NCBI GenBank assembly: GCA_001000675.1
Contig: LCHW01000001.1
Location: 96,671-160,670 of the forward strand
Origin: Candidatus Wolfebacteria bacterium GW2011_GWE2_44_13
Lineage (GTDB): Bacteria; Patescibacteria; Paceibacteria; UBA6257; UBA9933
Length of the DNA: 64,000 nucleotides
Direction: 5' to 3'
Positions 32,506-41,230 of this stretch are shown in pieces. The notes beneath the pieces are model-generated. The model worked only from the letters and a program-made list of their open reading frames with translations, ran no database searches and was not told where the DNA came from. A program made the position numbers and the translations under genes. Each line of letters opens with the position of its first letter. Within the stretch, counting starts at the first letter, position 1.

Positions 32506-33090
32506 ATGTATACCGACGACATATTAGGCATGATAGAAGAGTTTGATGATATCACCACGGGTGGCCTCTTTTCTTTGTTATTTTCGTCTTATTCCGATCT
32601 TCGTAAAAGAGGTAATGATTGGTTGCCTCCAGATGAGTTTAAAGCCGCGCAGGAGCGCTCAGAGCGCGATATACGGCGCAAGCGCTACCAACGGATGGTA
32701 AATTTAGTCTGCTATTTAAAGCGACAAGGCCTTGTTGAGCAAAAGGAAAATAGTATTTTAAAGTTAACGGAAAAGGGGCTTTTGCGATTACAGAAAAACG
32801 CGACTGTTTCAAGATACGTTCCCCTTTCTAAGGGATATAAAACAGAAGACGATCATCTAAAGGTTGTTATTTTTGATGTGCCTGAGAAGCGGAGAAAGCA
32901 TAGGGAATGGCTTCGCTTCAGTTTGCAGAATCTTGGTTTCAAGTTGCTTCAAAAGAGTGTTTGGATTGGAAAAACAAAATTACCACAAGAGTTTTTTGAT
33001 CAATTACATGGGTGGGAATTATTACCGCATGTACATATTTTTGCGGTGCAAGAAACTGGATCAATTGGATTTGAAGATAGGGAGCATTAA
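32506..33090 (+). CDS. PaaX-like regulator with Cas2-like C-terminal domain
   Basis: A 194-residue protein. The N-terminal half is a winged-helix-like region (RRKRYQRMVNLVCYLKRQGLVEQ, ILKLTEKGLLRLQ near 63-97). The C-terminal part (about 120-190) has a ferredoxin-like pattern KVVIFDVPEKRRKHREWLR, LGFKLLQKSVWIGKTKLP and HVHIFAVQETGSI. This resembles the Cas2-like domain found in PaaX-type repressors and in stand-alone Cas2-like proteins. There is no CRISPR array or cas1 in the window, so a regulatory role is more likely than CRISPR adaptation. Identical palindromes lie 125 bases before the gene and 39 bases after it, which suggests self-regulation or a mobile unit. TGTGATATACT upstream is a probable -10 region. 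Confidence 0.8.
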   Translation: MYTDDILGMIEEFDDITTGGLFSLLFSSYSDLRKRGNDWLPPDEFKAAQERSERDIRRKRYQRMVNLVCYLKRQGLVEQKENSILKLTEKGLLRLQKNATVSRYVPLSKGYKTEDDHLKVVIFDVPEKRRKHREWLRFSLQNLGFKLLQKSVWIGKTKLPQEFFDQLHGWELLPHVHIFAVQETGSIGFEDREH

Positions 33091-33129
33091 TGATACCCGA
33101 GTATTTTTTGAAAGAATGCTATTATTTAT

Positions 33130-33167
33130 TTGTTACAATATTTCGCGACCGCGAAATATTGTAACAA
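33130..33167. promoter_or_regulatory. 38-base perfect palindrome, right copy
   Basis: Identical to 32343-32380, including the AC centre, and 39 bases after the stop codon of the Cas2-like gene. No U-tract follows, so it is not a standard terminator. Confidence 0.9.
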
Positions 33168-33232
33168 AATGATAAATAGATGTGATATTTTAAAAATAGA
33201 AAAAGCGATATTTGTATACTGCTAATAAGGTT

Positions 33233-33274
33233 ATGTATAAAAAGTTGCAGAATATTTTCTGTGTGTTAAAATGA
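33233..33274 (+). CDS. Possible 13-residue leader peptide
   Basis: An ATG 12 bases after a TATACT box (33215-33220) opens the short frame MYKKLQNIFCVLK. There is no ribosome binding site. It would be the only coding potential before the terminator at 33371. The rest of the 323-base gap 33091-33413 holds the palindrome and AT-rich sequence. Confidence 0.25.
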   Translation: MYKKLQNIFCVLK

Positions 33275-33370
33275 ATTCACTTGCGTCGCGTTATGTTCAC
33301 TTTGTTTCGATATGATCGATGAATATGATCGACAATAATTACATAGCATAATATACATCATATTCTTACG

Positions 33371-33402
33371 AGCGGGGTCTTTGACACCCGTTTTTATTTT
33401 TA
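33371..33402 (+). terminator. Terminator-like hairpin just upstream of the 33414 gene
   Basis: CGGGGTC pairs with GACACCCG (one bulged A), followed by TTTTTATTTTT. It lies only 11 bases before the next start codon, so it may attenuate that gene. Confidence 0.7.
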
Positions 33403-33413
33403 TAAAAACTGAT

Positions 33414-34034
33414 ATGGAAGAATTAGAAAAAAACGATATTGCTCAACAATATTTTGAGAAAGATGCGGAGATTTTAGGAGATAACGGCGTACACCCGAAG
33501 GATGTTAGTGAGCAGGGAGGTGGAGTGATAAAGAGCAGCTACTGGAAATTTATCGGTGGTTTTTTTGCGCTATTACTTGTTGGGTTTATCGGCATACCGT
33601 TTATTGGAAATTATGTGCAGGAGCAAGAAGATAAGGCACAAGAAGAAAAGTTTGCCGCTGGTGTGCAGTATATGCAAGAAATGCAGGAACGTTTGAAAAA
33701 CGATACTGATGGTGGCGCAACCGCACAGGAAACGTTGGCGTTATTTACAGCTGCGCTTAAAAAAGGAGATATTGAGCAAGCAAACAAATATTTTGTTATT
33801 GAGCCAAAAGATCGACAGGAGGGCTTGATTGATGTTTTAAAAAATATACAGGAATCCGGAAGGTTTGAAGAGTTTGTGGGGTATGTGGAAGACGTAGATT
33901 TTATGTCCAACAGCTCTAGCGGATCCGTTGCTATTTTTAGGAACATAAATAAAGAAGGCATAGCTGATGTGTCTCTAGAAATAACCAAAGATAATTATTC
34001 TACTGTATGGAAAATAGAAGGACTTATGTTTTAA
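33414..34034 (+). CDS. Membrane-anchored hypothetical protein, 206 aa
   Basis: I do not recognise this protein. It has a short acidic cytosolic N-terminus (about 40 residues), one transmembrane helix near residues 46-66 (FIGGFFALLLVGFIGIPFIG), and an exported domain of about 135 residues with a coiled-coil-like start (QEQEDKAQEEKFAAGVQYMQ). The end contains a mixed alpha/beta region (FVGYVEDVDFM, VAIFRNINKEG) similar in feel to small exported sensing or chaperone domains. It overlaps the start of the next gene by 28 bases in another frame, so the two are probably co-expressed. An upstream in-frame ATG at 33381 lies in the terminator hairpin and is rejected. Confidence 0.75.
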   Translation: MEELEKNDIAQQYFEKDAEILGDNGVHPKDVSEQGGGVIKSSYWKFIGGFFALLLVGFIGIPFIGNYVQEQEDKAQEEKFAAGVQYMQEMQERLKNDTDGGATAQETLALFTAALKKGDIEQANKYFVIEPKDRQEGLIDVLKNIQESGRFEEFVGYVEDVDFMSNSSSGSVAIFRNINKEGIADVSLEITKDNYSTVWKIEGLMF

Positions 34035-37000
34035 GCGCTGCATTTGTTGCAGCGTTTCTTTTTAGTGCGTTGCCTACATATGCATATCAAGTAAATACAC
34101 ATGCCTATTTAACGAGCGAGGCTATTGAATTTTATAACAAGACCGCCAAAGAAAATACAATTTCCAGTAACTGGAAGCGCTTTATGATTGACGGGGCTAT
34201 TAATGAAGATAATGACCCGCGTTACTTGAATCATTTCTATGATCCTATTAATAACGAAGGGCTTGATGACGGGTGGTTTGGTGGGCAATCGGTAAAAGAG
34301 TGGGCAAATGATAGCGAACATCAAGGGAAGCTGGGATATACGCTACTCTCTGATTCATTGCTTGCGTCGGTTGATAAGCAAAAGATTGAACAGTTTTATC
34401 CGACGTCGGACTTTACGTGGGATGCGGGTATTCGCTACTGGCTTAATGGGGATAAAGAAATGGCTATGGTGGTGCTGGGACACATATTGCATTTAGTGGA
34501 AGATATGGGTGTACCGGAGCACACGCGCAACAATAGCCATTCGGACGGGAGTGAGTATGAGGAGTACGCTTCTCGGTACAACGCGAACACTCCGGATGAG
34601 CAGTTGCGAACACGAACAGGCGATAAGCCCTTTTTTATTGAAGGCTCACTCGGCGATTATTTTGACGGGTTGGCTAAATATTCGAATAAATATTTTTATA
34701 GTCCGGGGTCAATTAGTACATATGGATATCCTGAATTGGATTATCGCACTGCGGAGGTAAAAGATCGTGTTTATTTTATTTCTAATAAGGATGACGAGGG
34801 AAATAAATATTATGTTGCTGCAAAAAAGAACATCGCTAATATTGCAATAGGCAATTTTGATGTTTCTGTTGCTGATGATGCGATTAAGGAATCCTATTGG
34901 AACCTCCTCTCCGTGCGCACGGTGCGCTATAGTGCAGGAGTGATTGATTTGTTTTTTAGAGATGTGGAGCGAAGAAGTGGCGACGCGAGCTTCTTAAAGG
35001 AAAAGCAAACAAACGCGACTATTTTAGGAAGTGTATCAACGCTGACGAGCTCACTATGGAGTGGTATGAAAAGTGTTGCTGTAAAAACAGGAACGTTTTT
35101 CGGAAATGTGTTTAGTGCTATTGGAGATGGGCTTGTTTCTGCGGGAAGTTTTGTAGGTGGGCTATTTACTAACGATAGTGGCTTAACCGAAGTGGACGGT
35201 GTTGATGTAAATGATTCCGCAAGTTTTGACGTAAATACTGGCGATGCTGCATCTGCACCTGCAGCACCAACTGCAGAGGCAATCAAGAAAGATGCGCTCG
35301 CAAAAAAGAATGCAGAAATTGCTGCACTGGAAATGCAACTCGCAGCGTTAAAAAAGGAAGCACAGATGCAAGATGCGGTAGTGCTAAGCTTGGAAAAGAA
35401 ACAGGCAGAACCTGTTGTGGAAAAAGAAACGGTTGAAACAAAAACAATTGAAAAGAAGGTTGTTGTGGATGCGCCGTTTTGCGCGTATGTGTCGGGCAAT
35501 AACAACGGGCAGAAAAATATTGTCATTAACGAAGTCGCATGGATGGGTGGCGTGCGCAGTGCAAGCGACGAGTGGATTGAATTAAAAAATGTTTCAGGAA
35601 GCGTTGTTGATGTATCCGAGTGGCAACTCTTAAATAAAGGAGGAGGCATTAAAATTCGCCTCGGCGATTTAAAATCAACACTTATTAAACCAGGGGAATT
35701 TGTTTTGTTAGAACGAACGGATAATAATTCTGCAGTAGGTGCGACGGCAGATTTAATTTATTCGGGCGCACTTGGTAATACGAATGATGGACTGCAGTTA
35801 CTTAATGCATCGTGTGCCATTGTTGATTCCATTGCCGTTACTGCAAAGTGGTCCGCTGGAAATAACGATACGAAGCAAACGATGGAGCGTAGTGGAAATA
35901 GTTGGCATACATCAATTTCTTCAGGGGGTACGCCTAAGAAAGAAAATTCTTCAGGTGTTGTATATTCGGGTGGCGGTGGCTCCTCGATTGCTACGCAAAG
36001 CACGGGACAAGGCGGCGATCCACTATCTGCCGCGCCCCAGTTTTATCCGATTGTCATCAATGAAATCATGTATAGCCTTGATGGCACTGATAGCGGACGT
36101 GAATGGGTAGAGCTCTATAATAGCGGCACAACCGCTGTTGATATCAACGATTGGAAACTGTTTGAGAACGATACCAATCATGGACTTACCGTTGCGCAAG
36201 GATCGGGAACAATACCTGCAGGTGGGTATGCTGTTGTTGTTGACGATAAGACCTCTTTTTTAGTTGATAACGCAGGCTTTTCGGGGACTATTTTTGATAG
36301 TACGTTCTCATTAAGTGATAGTGGTGAATCGCTTACGCTTAAAAATAGTACGTTGACTATTGATACGTATACGTATGCATCAAGTACAGGTGCAGATGGC
36401 AATGGAATGTCATTGCAACGATTTAGTGATGGGTGGTTTGCCGCTTCTACTACCCCAGGAAGTTTGAATATAAAAAATACTGCTATTGCTGCGGAAACCG
36501 AAGAGACAGTTGCGACAACTACGGAATCAACAGCAGCGTCTACATCAACATTGCTATGGGATGGTGGCTCGCAATCGGGCGTCGTGTTCGATTTACTTGC
36601 AACTGATTTTGTTGGCCAACGTGTAAGCTTTGCCACCGCTGTTACCGTGGGTTCTCTCGAGTTTGGGTATTATAATGATTATGGTGCTGGCTCTACAGAA
36701 GTAAAAATATTTTCTGAAACAGGGGTGGAGCGCTTTGCAACTACGCTTGCCGTGCCGACGTTGCGATATGGAGGATATATTACGCATGTATTAACAGAAC
36801 CGTTACAACTTACTGCGGGGGATTACTTTATCGGTTCTCGTCTTGTGTCGGGCAATATCGGGATAAGAAAAGGGACTAAGGCGAATGTATGTGCAAAAGC
36901 AGTGTATGCGAGTGGCGTTATTCCGGCTTGCGGTACTGGAGATGATGTGAGTATGCGAATTAATACGTGGACTGCAGAAGCCGCTACTACTTCGAGTGCG

Positions 37001-38098
37001 ACTACAACCGCAGAAATTGCAACCACAACAGCTGCTACAAGTACTGCAACAAGCACCCAGCCTTCGTCAGATGCTACGGCGGGCGAAGCAACTCCACAAT
37101 TTCATCCAGTTGTGATAAATGAAATTATGTATGATGTGGATGGGTCTGATGATAATCGAGAATGGATCGAAGTATATAATGCGGGAACATCTTCAGTAGA
37201 TATTGCAGATTGGAAATTTTTTGAGGGAGATACGCATCATGGATTATCAGTAACGCAAGGTAGTTCGCTACTTGCGTCAAATGGATATGCAGTTATTGTC
37301 GCAAATCCTGTTGCATTTTTGAGTGATAATGCGAGTTTTAGTGGAACAATTTTTGATAGCTCTTTTTCGCTCAATAAAACAGGCGAGACGCTTGTATTGA
37401 AAAATGGAGATTTGGCAATTGATACGGTTGCTTATATTGCAGGTACGAGTACAAATGGTACAGGTATGTCGTTGCAACGATTTAGTGACGGATGGAGTGG
37501 AGCGTCTACAACCCCCGGAACAATAAATGTGCTGCAACCGATTGTTATTGTAGTGGAAGAGGCAACGAGTACTGCAACTACAACTCCAGCAGAAACGGCA
37601 ACATCTACTGACCCCGTAGATGCAACGCCGCCGCCGATTACTACGCTTACGCAATCTAATAGTGAAGCAAAATCCGCAAGCGAGATAATAAAATCGTATT
37701 TACAAGGGATTGGTATGAATAAAATGGGTTCCGTAAAAACGATTAAAGTATATGGAGAAGGTGCGCTTGGCCAGTGGAAGGGAGGGATTTGTCAATCGAC
37801 TAGTGCGTCTCAATGCGATACGACGAAGCCGAAACATTTGGTGTATTCGCAAGAGACCATAACAACATCTGAAGTAAAATCATTACTTACTTTTAATTTT
37901 TCTAGTGTTGTTACACTCGATGCAGATACTAGTTACTATGTATTTCTTGAACCTCCGTTTACCTCTGATTTAAAGAAGCAACATTCTAGTGTGTATGGTG
38001 CTTCTGATAATGTCTATCTAGATGGCGGCTTGCGAAGTATGGACTTCGGCTTAGATGGATATCCAGGGATAAAAGATATGTATTTTGAGATACAATAA
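34007..38098 (+). CDS. Secreted zinc-dependent phospholipase C-like protein with three lamin-tail domains
   Basis: A 1363-residue exported protein. After a signal peptide (residues 1-27, ending TYAYQ) comes a domain of about 280 residues with the zinc-phospholipase C/S1-P1 nuclease pattern: NTHAYLTSEAI, AINEDNDPRYLNHFYDP, and LGHILHLVEDMGVPEHTRN near 157-175 (His, Asp ligands). A helical segment follows near 430-470. Lamin-tail domains begin near residues 503 (IVINEVAWMGG), 681 (IVINEIMYSLDG) and 1034 (VVINEIMYDVDG). A separate beta domain lies near 850-980 and an unknown C-terminal domain near 1215-1363. Thr/Ser/Ala linkers join them. It may act on membrane lipids or nucleic acids of other cells; this is inference. 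Confidence 0.85.
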   Translation: MENRRTYVLSAAFVAAFLFSALPTYAYQVNTHAYLTSEAIEFYNKTAKENTISSNWKRFMIDGAINEDNDPRYLNHFYDPINNEGLDDGWFGGQSVKEWANDSEHQGKLGYTLLSDSLLASVDKQKIEQFYPTSDFTWDAGIRYWLNGDKEMAMVVLGHILHLVEDMGVPEHTRNNSHSDGSEYEEYASRYNANTPDEQLRTRTGDKPFFIEGSLGDYFDGLAKYSNKYFYSPGSISTYGYPELDYRTAEVKDRVYFISNKDDEGNKYYVAAKKNIANIAIGNFDVSVADDAIKESYWNLLSVRTVRYSAGVIDLFFRDVERRSGDASFLKEKQTNATILGSVSTLTSSLWSGMKSVAVKTGTFFGNVFSAIGDGLVSAGSFVGGLFTNDSGLTEVDGVDVNDSASFDVNTGDAASAPAAPTAEAIKKDALAKKNAEIAALEMQLAALKKEAQMQDAVVLSLEKKQAEPVVEKETVETKTIEKKVVVDAPFCAYVSGNNNGQKNIVINEVAWMGGVRSASDEWIELKNVSGSVVDVSEWQLLNKGGGIKIRLGDLKSTLIKPGEFVLLERTDNNSAVGATADLIYSGALGNTNDGLQLLNASCAIVDSIAVTAKWSAGNNDTKQTMERSGNSWHTSISSGGTPKKENSSGVVYSGGGGSSIATQSTGQGGDPLSAAPQFYPIVINEIMYSLDGTDSGREWVELYNSGTTAVDINDWKLFENDTNHGLTVAQGSGTIPAGGYAVVVDDKTSFLVDNAGFSGTIFDSTFSLSDSGESLTLKNSTLTIDTYTYASSTGADGNGMSLQRFSDGWFAASTTPGSLNIKNTAIAAETEETVATTTESTAASTSTLLWDGGSQSGVVFDLLATDFVGQRVSFATAVTVGSLEFGYYNDYGAGSTEVKIFSETGVERFATTLAVPTLRYGGYITHVLTEPLQLTAGDYFIGSRLVSGNIGIRKGTKANVCAKAVYASGVIPACGTGDDVSMRINTWTAEAATTSSATTTAEIATTTAATSTATSTQPSSDATAGEATPQFHPVVINEIMYDVDGSDDNREWIEVYNAGTSSVDIADWKFFEGDTHHGLSVTQGSSLLASNGYAVIVANPVAFLSDNASFSGTIFDSSFSLNKTGETLVLKNGDLAIDTVAYIAGTSTNGTGMSLQRFSDGWSGASTTPGTINVLQPIVIVVEEATSTATTTPAETATSTDPVDATPPPITTLTQSNSEAKSASEIIKSYLQGIGMNKMGSVKTIKVYGEGALGQWKGGICQSTSASQCDTTKPKHLVYSQETITTSEVKSLLTFNFSSVVTLDADTSYYVFLEPPFTSDLKKQHSSVYGASDNVYLDGGLRSMDFGLDGYPGIKDMYFEIQ

Positions 38099-38105
38099 TT
38101 TTTCA

Positions 38106-38135
38106 TAAAAGGTCCTCACATGAGGACCTTTTATT
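38106..38135 (+). terminator. Rho-independent terminator
   Basis: Stem AAAAGGTCCTCA / TGAGGACCTTTT followed by ATTT. Confidence 0.92.
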
Positions 38136-38155
38136 TCCGATAAGAAAATGGGATG

Positions 38156-38164
38156 TGATATAAT
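38156..38164 (+). promoter_or_regulatory. Extended -10 box, predicted leaderless start
   Basis: TGATATAAT ends 8 bases before the ATG at 38173. Confidence 0.75.
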
Positions 38165-38172
38165 AAAATATT

Positions 38173-39315
38173 ATGCATCGTCGCGGCTTCACATTACTTG
38201 AACTTCTTATCACTATTGGTATTCTCGCGGTACTTGCGACTACGGCTGTTTTGATTATAAACCCAGTAGAGTATCTAAAGCAGTCGAGAGACACAAAACG
38301 GATAGGGGATCTCGATACATTGTATAAGGCGCTCCAATTATTTACTGTGCAAAATATGGGAGCAACTCCACTGGGAGTAGCTTCTATCGTATACATATCA
38401 CTTCCGGATACTTCTTCTACATGTGGAAGCTATACGCTCCCAGCTTTGCCTACGCCATGGCAATATCAATGCACAACGAGTGCGAACTTAAAAAAAGTTG
38501 ATGGAACCGGTTGGCTGCCAATCGATTTTACGAGTTTGTATGGCGGCTCACCACTCGCCACTTTACCAACTGAACCCGCGAATATAGCTACAAACGCACA
38601 GTACTATGCATTTGTAACCGACGGACAAAAATATGAATTGTTTTCCATTATGGAGTCGAATGACAATGTATTAGGAGGAAGAACTGACAAGGCTTCAAAA
38701 GACAGCGGGGACGATTTTACGCGGTATGAAGTTGGGACTAATCTCATATTAGCTCCGTGGAGCTTTGAATTTACCGCTTTCCCTATTGTTGCAAATAATA
38801 GTAAGCAGCCGGGGTGGTATAAGAATGCGGGTCCGGGAACGGTTACGGTGCAGGGCGATGCGCAAACACCGAACTTTATTCAGGCTAATGGGCAGGTGTG
38901 GTATGGGTGGCAAGAAAATATTCCCTATGACCCAAATTCAATATATAAGCTTGAGTGTCGAGCGCGCCAAATACTCGATCCTACTGTGGGTGGGAAAAGC
39001 ACCTACTGTGGATTCAATGGAGTTGCAGCAGATGGAGTCACACTTGTAAGCGTTTCGGGATCTAATTCTTATGGCTCTCAACACTATCGAGCTTTTTCTG
39101 GCACATCGCTTACAGTTGCCGCAGGGTGGACGGTTGCTACTGGATATACAAGCGGCTACGGAGCGCCAAATGGAACGAGTGGCACATGTACAAATCCCGC
39201 TGCTCCCTGCGTTGTACATGCAAACGTCCGGTATATTCGGCCAATGTTTTTGTTAAATTATTCCGTTGGAGATGGTATCGCAAACCTTGATTACATTAAA
39301 ATAACAAAACAATAA
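38173..39315 (+). CDS. Type IV pilin-like protein with beta-rich C-terminal domain (copy 1)
   Basis: A 380-residue protein with a class III signal: MHRRG then FTLLELLITIGILAVLATTAV, with cleavage expected after the Gly and Glu at +5, as in type IV pilins and type II secretion pseudopilins. The helix continues to about residue 60. The C-terminal 180 residues (from APWSFEFTAFP near 195) look like a carbohydrate-binding or jelly-roll domain with paired Cys. Pilins are usually 130-170 residues, so this is a large minor-pilin type. A paralogue follows at 40000. No pilus assembly genes are in the window. Attachment to other cells is a reasonable inference. Confidence 0.88.
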   Translation: MHRRGFTLLELLITIGILAVLATTAVLIINPVEYLKQSRDTKRIGDLDTLYKALQLFTVQNMGATPLGVASIVYISLPDTSSTCGSYTLPALPTPWQYQCTTSANLKKVDGTGWLPIDFTSLYGGSPLATLPTEPANIATNAQYYAFVTDGQKYELFSIMESNDNVLGGRTDKASKDSGDDFTRYEVGTNLILAPWSFEFTAFPIVANNSKQPGWYKNAGPGTVTVQGDAQTPNFIQANGQVWYGWQENIPYDPNSIYKLECRARQILDPTVGGKSTYCGFNGVAADGVTLVSVSGSNSYGSQHYRAFSGTSLTVAAGWTVATGYTSGYGAPNGTSGTCTNPAAPCVVHANVRYIRPMFLLNYSVGDGIANLDYIKITKQ

Positions 39316-39319
39316 TTGT

Positions 39320-39787
39320 ATGGAAATAGTAGTAGCCTTACCTGACATTCGTAGCACGCATAATGTAGGGTCTATATTCCGCACGGCTGATGCGGCGGGA
39401 GTAAAGAAAGTTTTTTTGTGTGGCATTACGCCGCAACCGATTGACCAGTTTGGGCGCAAGCGCCCAGATATTTCGAAGGTCGCCCTTGGAGCAGAGGAAT
39501 ATATTCCGTGGGAATATATTAAATCTGTTGCGCGTTTAATTACGAGGCTGAAAAAGGAGGGATATATGATTTGTGCAGTAGAACAATCATCGAAATCTAT
39601 CCCGTATAGGGCATTTAAAGCCCCAAAAGGGGCTAAAATAGCCTTGATAATGGGCAGCGAGGTCGAAGGTCTGCCCAAGACAATCCTCGCCCGCACAGAC
39701 GTTATTTTGGAAATCCCCATGTTTGGGCAAAAGGAGTCCCTAAATGTTGGAGTTGCTTTTGGGGTGGTGGTTTTTGGGATTAAATAA
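39320..39787 (+). CDS. SpoU/TrmH family RNA 2'-O-methyltransferase
   Basis: A 155-residue SPOUT methyltransferase that should use S-adenosylmethionine to methylate a ribose in tRNA or rRNA. The three SpoU motifs are visible: IRSTHNVGSIFRTADAAG near residues 10-27, ALIMGSEVEGLP near 112-123, and IPMFGQKESLNVGVAFGV near 135-152. Length fits the short, single-domain members such as TrmL. The target cannot be read from sequence. It starts 4 bases after the first pilin gene, so it may be read from the same transcript, although the functions look unrelated. Confidence 0.93.
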   Translation: MEIVVALPDIRSTHNVGSIFRTADAAGVKKVFLCGITPQPIDQFGRKRPDISKVALGAEEYIPWEYIKSVARLITRLKKEGYMICAVEQSSKSIPYRAFKAPKGAKIALIMGSEVEGLPKTILARTDVILEIPMFGQKESLNVGVAFGVVVFGIK

Positions 39788-39804
39788 ATTGTATTTTTGT
39801 GGGC

Positions 39805-39864
39805 GTCATTCCCGCGGAGGCGGGAATCCAGTACTCCATAGATTCCCGCCTCCGCGGGAATGAC
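39805..39864. repeat. Convergent pair of R24 palindromes
   Basis: Forward copy 39805-39828 and exact reverse copy 39841-39864, separated by 12 bases, the same spacing as the pair at 25686-25745. Confidence 0.9.
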
Positions 39865-39982
39865 AGAATTCGTGGGTATCTTCCCCCTAAAATTGCCTTT
39901 TTGATATTTTGGCGAATACTATTTTGAACAACGATTAAAACGCTGTTTTTTATCCCGTTTGATGCGGTCGTTGTGTGAAATG

Positions 39983-39991
39983 TGGTACAAT
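39983..39991 (+). promoter_or_regulatory. Extended -10 box, predicted leaderless start
   Basis: TGGTACAAT ends 8 bases before the ATG at 40000. Confidence 0.7.
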
Positions 39992-39999
39992 ATAGTATT

Positions 40000-41148
40000 A
40001 TGTCTCGCCGCGGCTTCACACTCCTCGAACTCCTTATTGTCATTGGTATTCTCTCGGTACTTGCGACTACGGCTGCCTTGGTTATAAACCCTTTAGAATA
40101 TCTACGACAGTCGCGCGATGCCAAACGGATTGCAGATAGCGTTTCTATGTACAAGGCTATCCAGTTGCTTTCTTTCGATAATAAAGCGGCAACTACACTA
40201 GGTACAATTTCTACTGTGTATATATCACTTCCCGATACGGCATCTTCTACGTGTGGAAGCTATGCGCTCCCTGCTTTGCCTGCGCCGTGGCAATATCATT
40301 GCGCGAGCGATGCAGATTTTAAAAAAAATGATGGAACGGGCTGGATGCCGGTTGATTTTTCCGCCTTGACCGGAGGCTCACCATTACATACGCTGCCAAT
40401 AGACCCCAACAACAGTATTGCAAATGCCCAATACTATTCTTTTGTTACCGATGGGGATGGATATGAACTAGCGGTTTCAATGGAGGCGAGTACTAATACT
40501 ACGGGAGGTGCTACCGATAAAACATCAAGTGATGGAGGCGACAACCCTACAAGTTATGAATTAGGGAGTAACCTTGTAATTGCCCCGTGGAGCTTTGAAT
40601 TTACCGGGTTTCCTGTCGTAGCGTTGAATAGCAACCTTCCAGGTTGGTACAAACATTCCGGCACAGGAACAGCTCTTGCCACGGGAGATGCGCAAAATCC
40701 ACATTATTTGCAAGTGAGCGGTCCCGTCTTGTATGGATGGCAACAAAATATTCCTTTCAATCCTGACTCGGTATATAAGATTGAATGTAGGGCACGTCAA
40801 GAGACACTCCCGACGACAGGAGGGCGTGGCGCATATTGTGGATTTTTTGGCATAGCAGCAAATGGCACAACAGGAGTTAGTACTACGGGAGCAAGTAGTT
40901 ACTCGGCGCATTATCGCACATTCAGTAATACTACGTTGGCAATGAGCCCCGCGTGGACTACGGCCTCTGGCTATACGAAAGGCCATGCTGCGACAGGGGT
41001 TAATGGAACCTCAGGAACGTGTATAAGTATCGCCGCCCCTTGTAAGATGCACGCCAATGTTCGCTTCGTTCGTCCTATGTTCATGGTGAACTATAATTTA
41101 GGGGATGGTATCATGAACTTTGATTACATCAAAGTTACTAAGATTTAA
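40000..41148 (+). CDS. Type IV pilin-like protein with beta-rich C-terminal domain (copy 2)
   Basis: A 382-residue paralogue of the 38173 protein. The prepilin signal is MSRRG then FTLLELLIVIGILSVLATTAA. Conserved blocks shared with copy 1 include YISLPD, CGSYALPALPAPWQYHC, APWSFEFTGFPVVA, and the C-terminal MHANVRFVRPMFMVNYNLGD. The start at 40000 is chosen because the prepilin leader is short and a -10 box is 8 bases upstream; the in-frame GTG/ATG further up is not needed. The pair probably form tips or adhesins of one pilus; inference. Confidence 0.88.
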   Translation: MSRRGFTLLELLIVIGILSVLATTAALVINPLEYLRQSRDAKRIADSVSMYKAIQLLSFDNKAATTLGTISTVYISLPDTASSTCGSYALPALPAPWQYHCASDADFKKNDGTGWMPVDFSALTGGSPLHTLPIDPNNSIANAQYYSFVTDGDGYELAVSMEASTNTTGGATDKTSSDGGDNPTSYELGSNLVIAPWSFEFTGFPVVALNSNLPGWYKHSGTGTALATGDAQNPHYLQVSGPVLYGWQQNIPFNPDSVYKIECRARQETLPTTGGRGAYCGFFGIAANGTTGVSTTGASSYSAHYRTFSNTTLAMSPAWTTASGYTKGHAATGVNGTSGTCISIAAPCKMHANVRFVRPMFMVNYNLGDGIMNFDYIKVTKI

Positions 41149-41230
41149 CGAATAGGTTCTAGAAATTGCCTTTCGTGGTTTTTCGGCGTACAATTTATCT
41201 ATTATTTAGTGAGTTAACCGCTTTATTTGT

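Noticed and set aside
34927..35649. Minus-strand open frame of 240 codons within the phospholipase-like gene
   Set aside because: Shadow of a Thr/Ala-rich coding stretch, no ribosome binding site or promoter.
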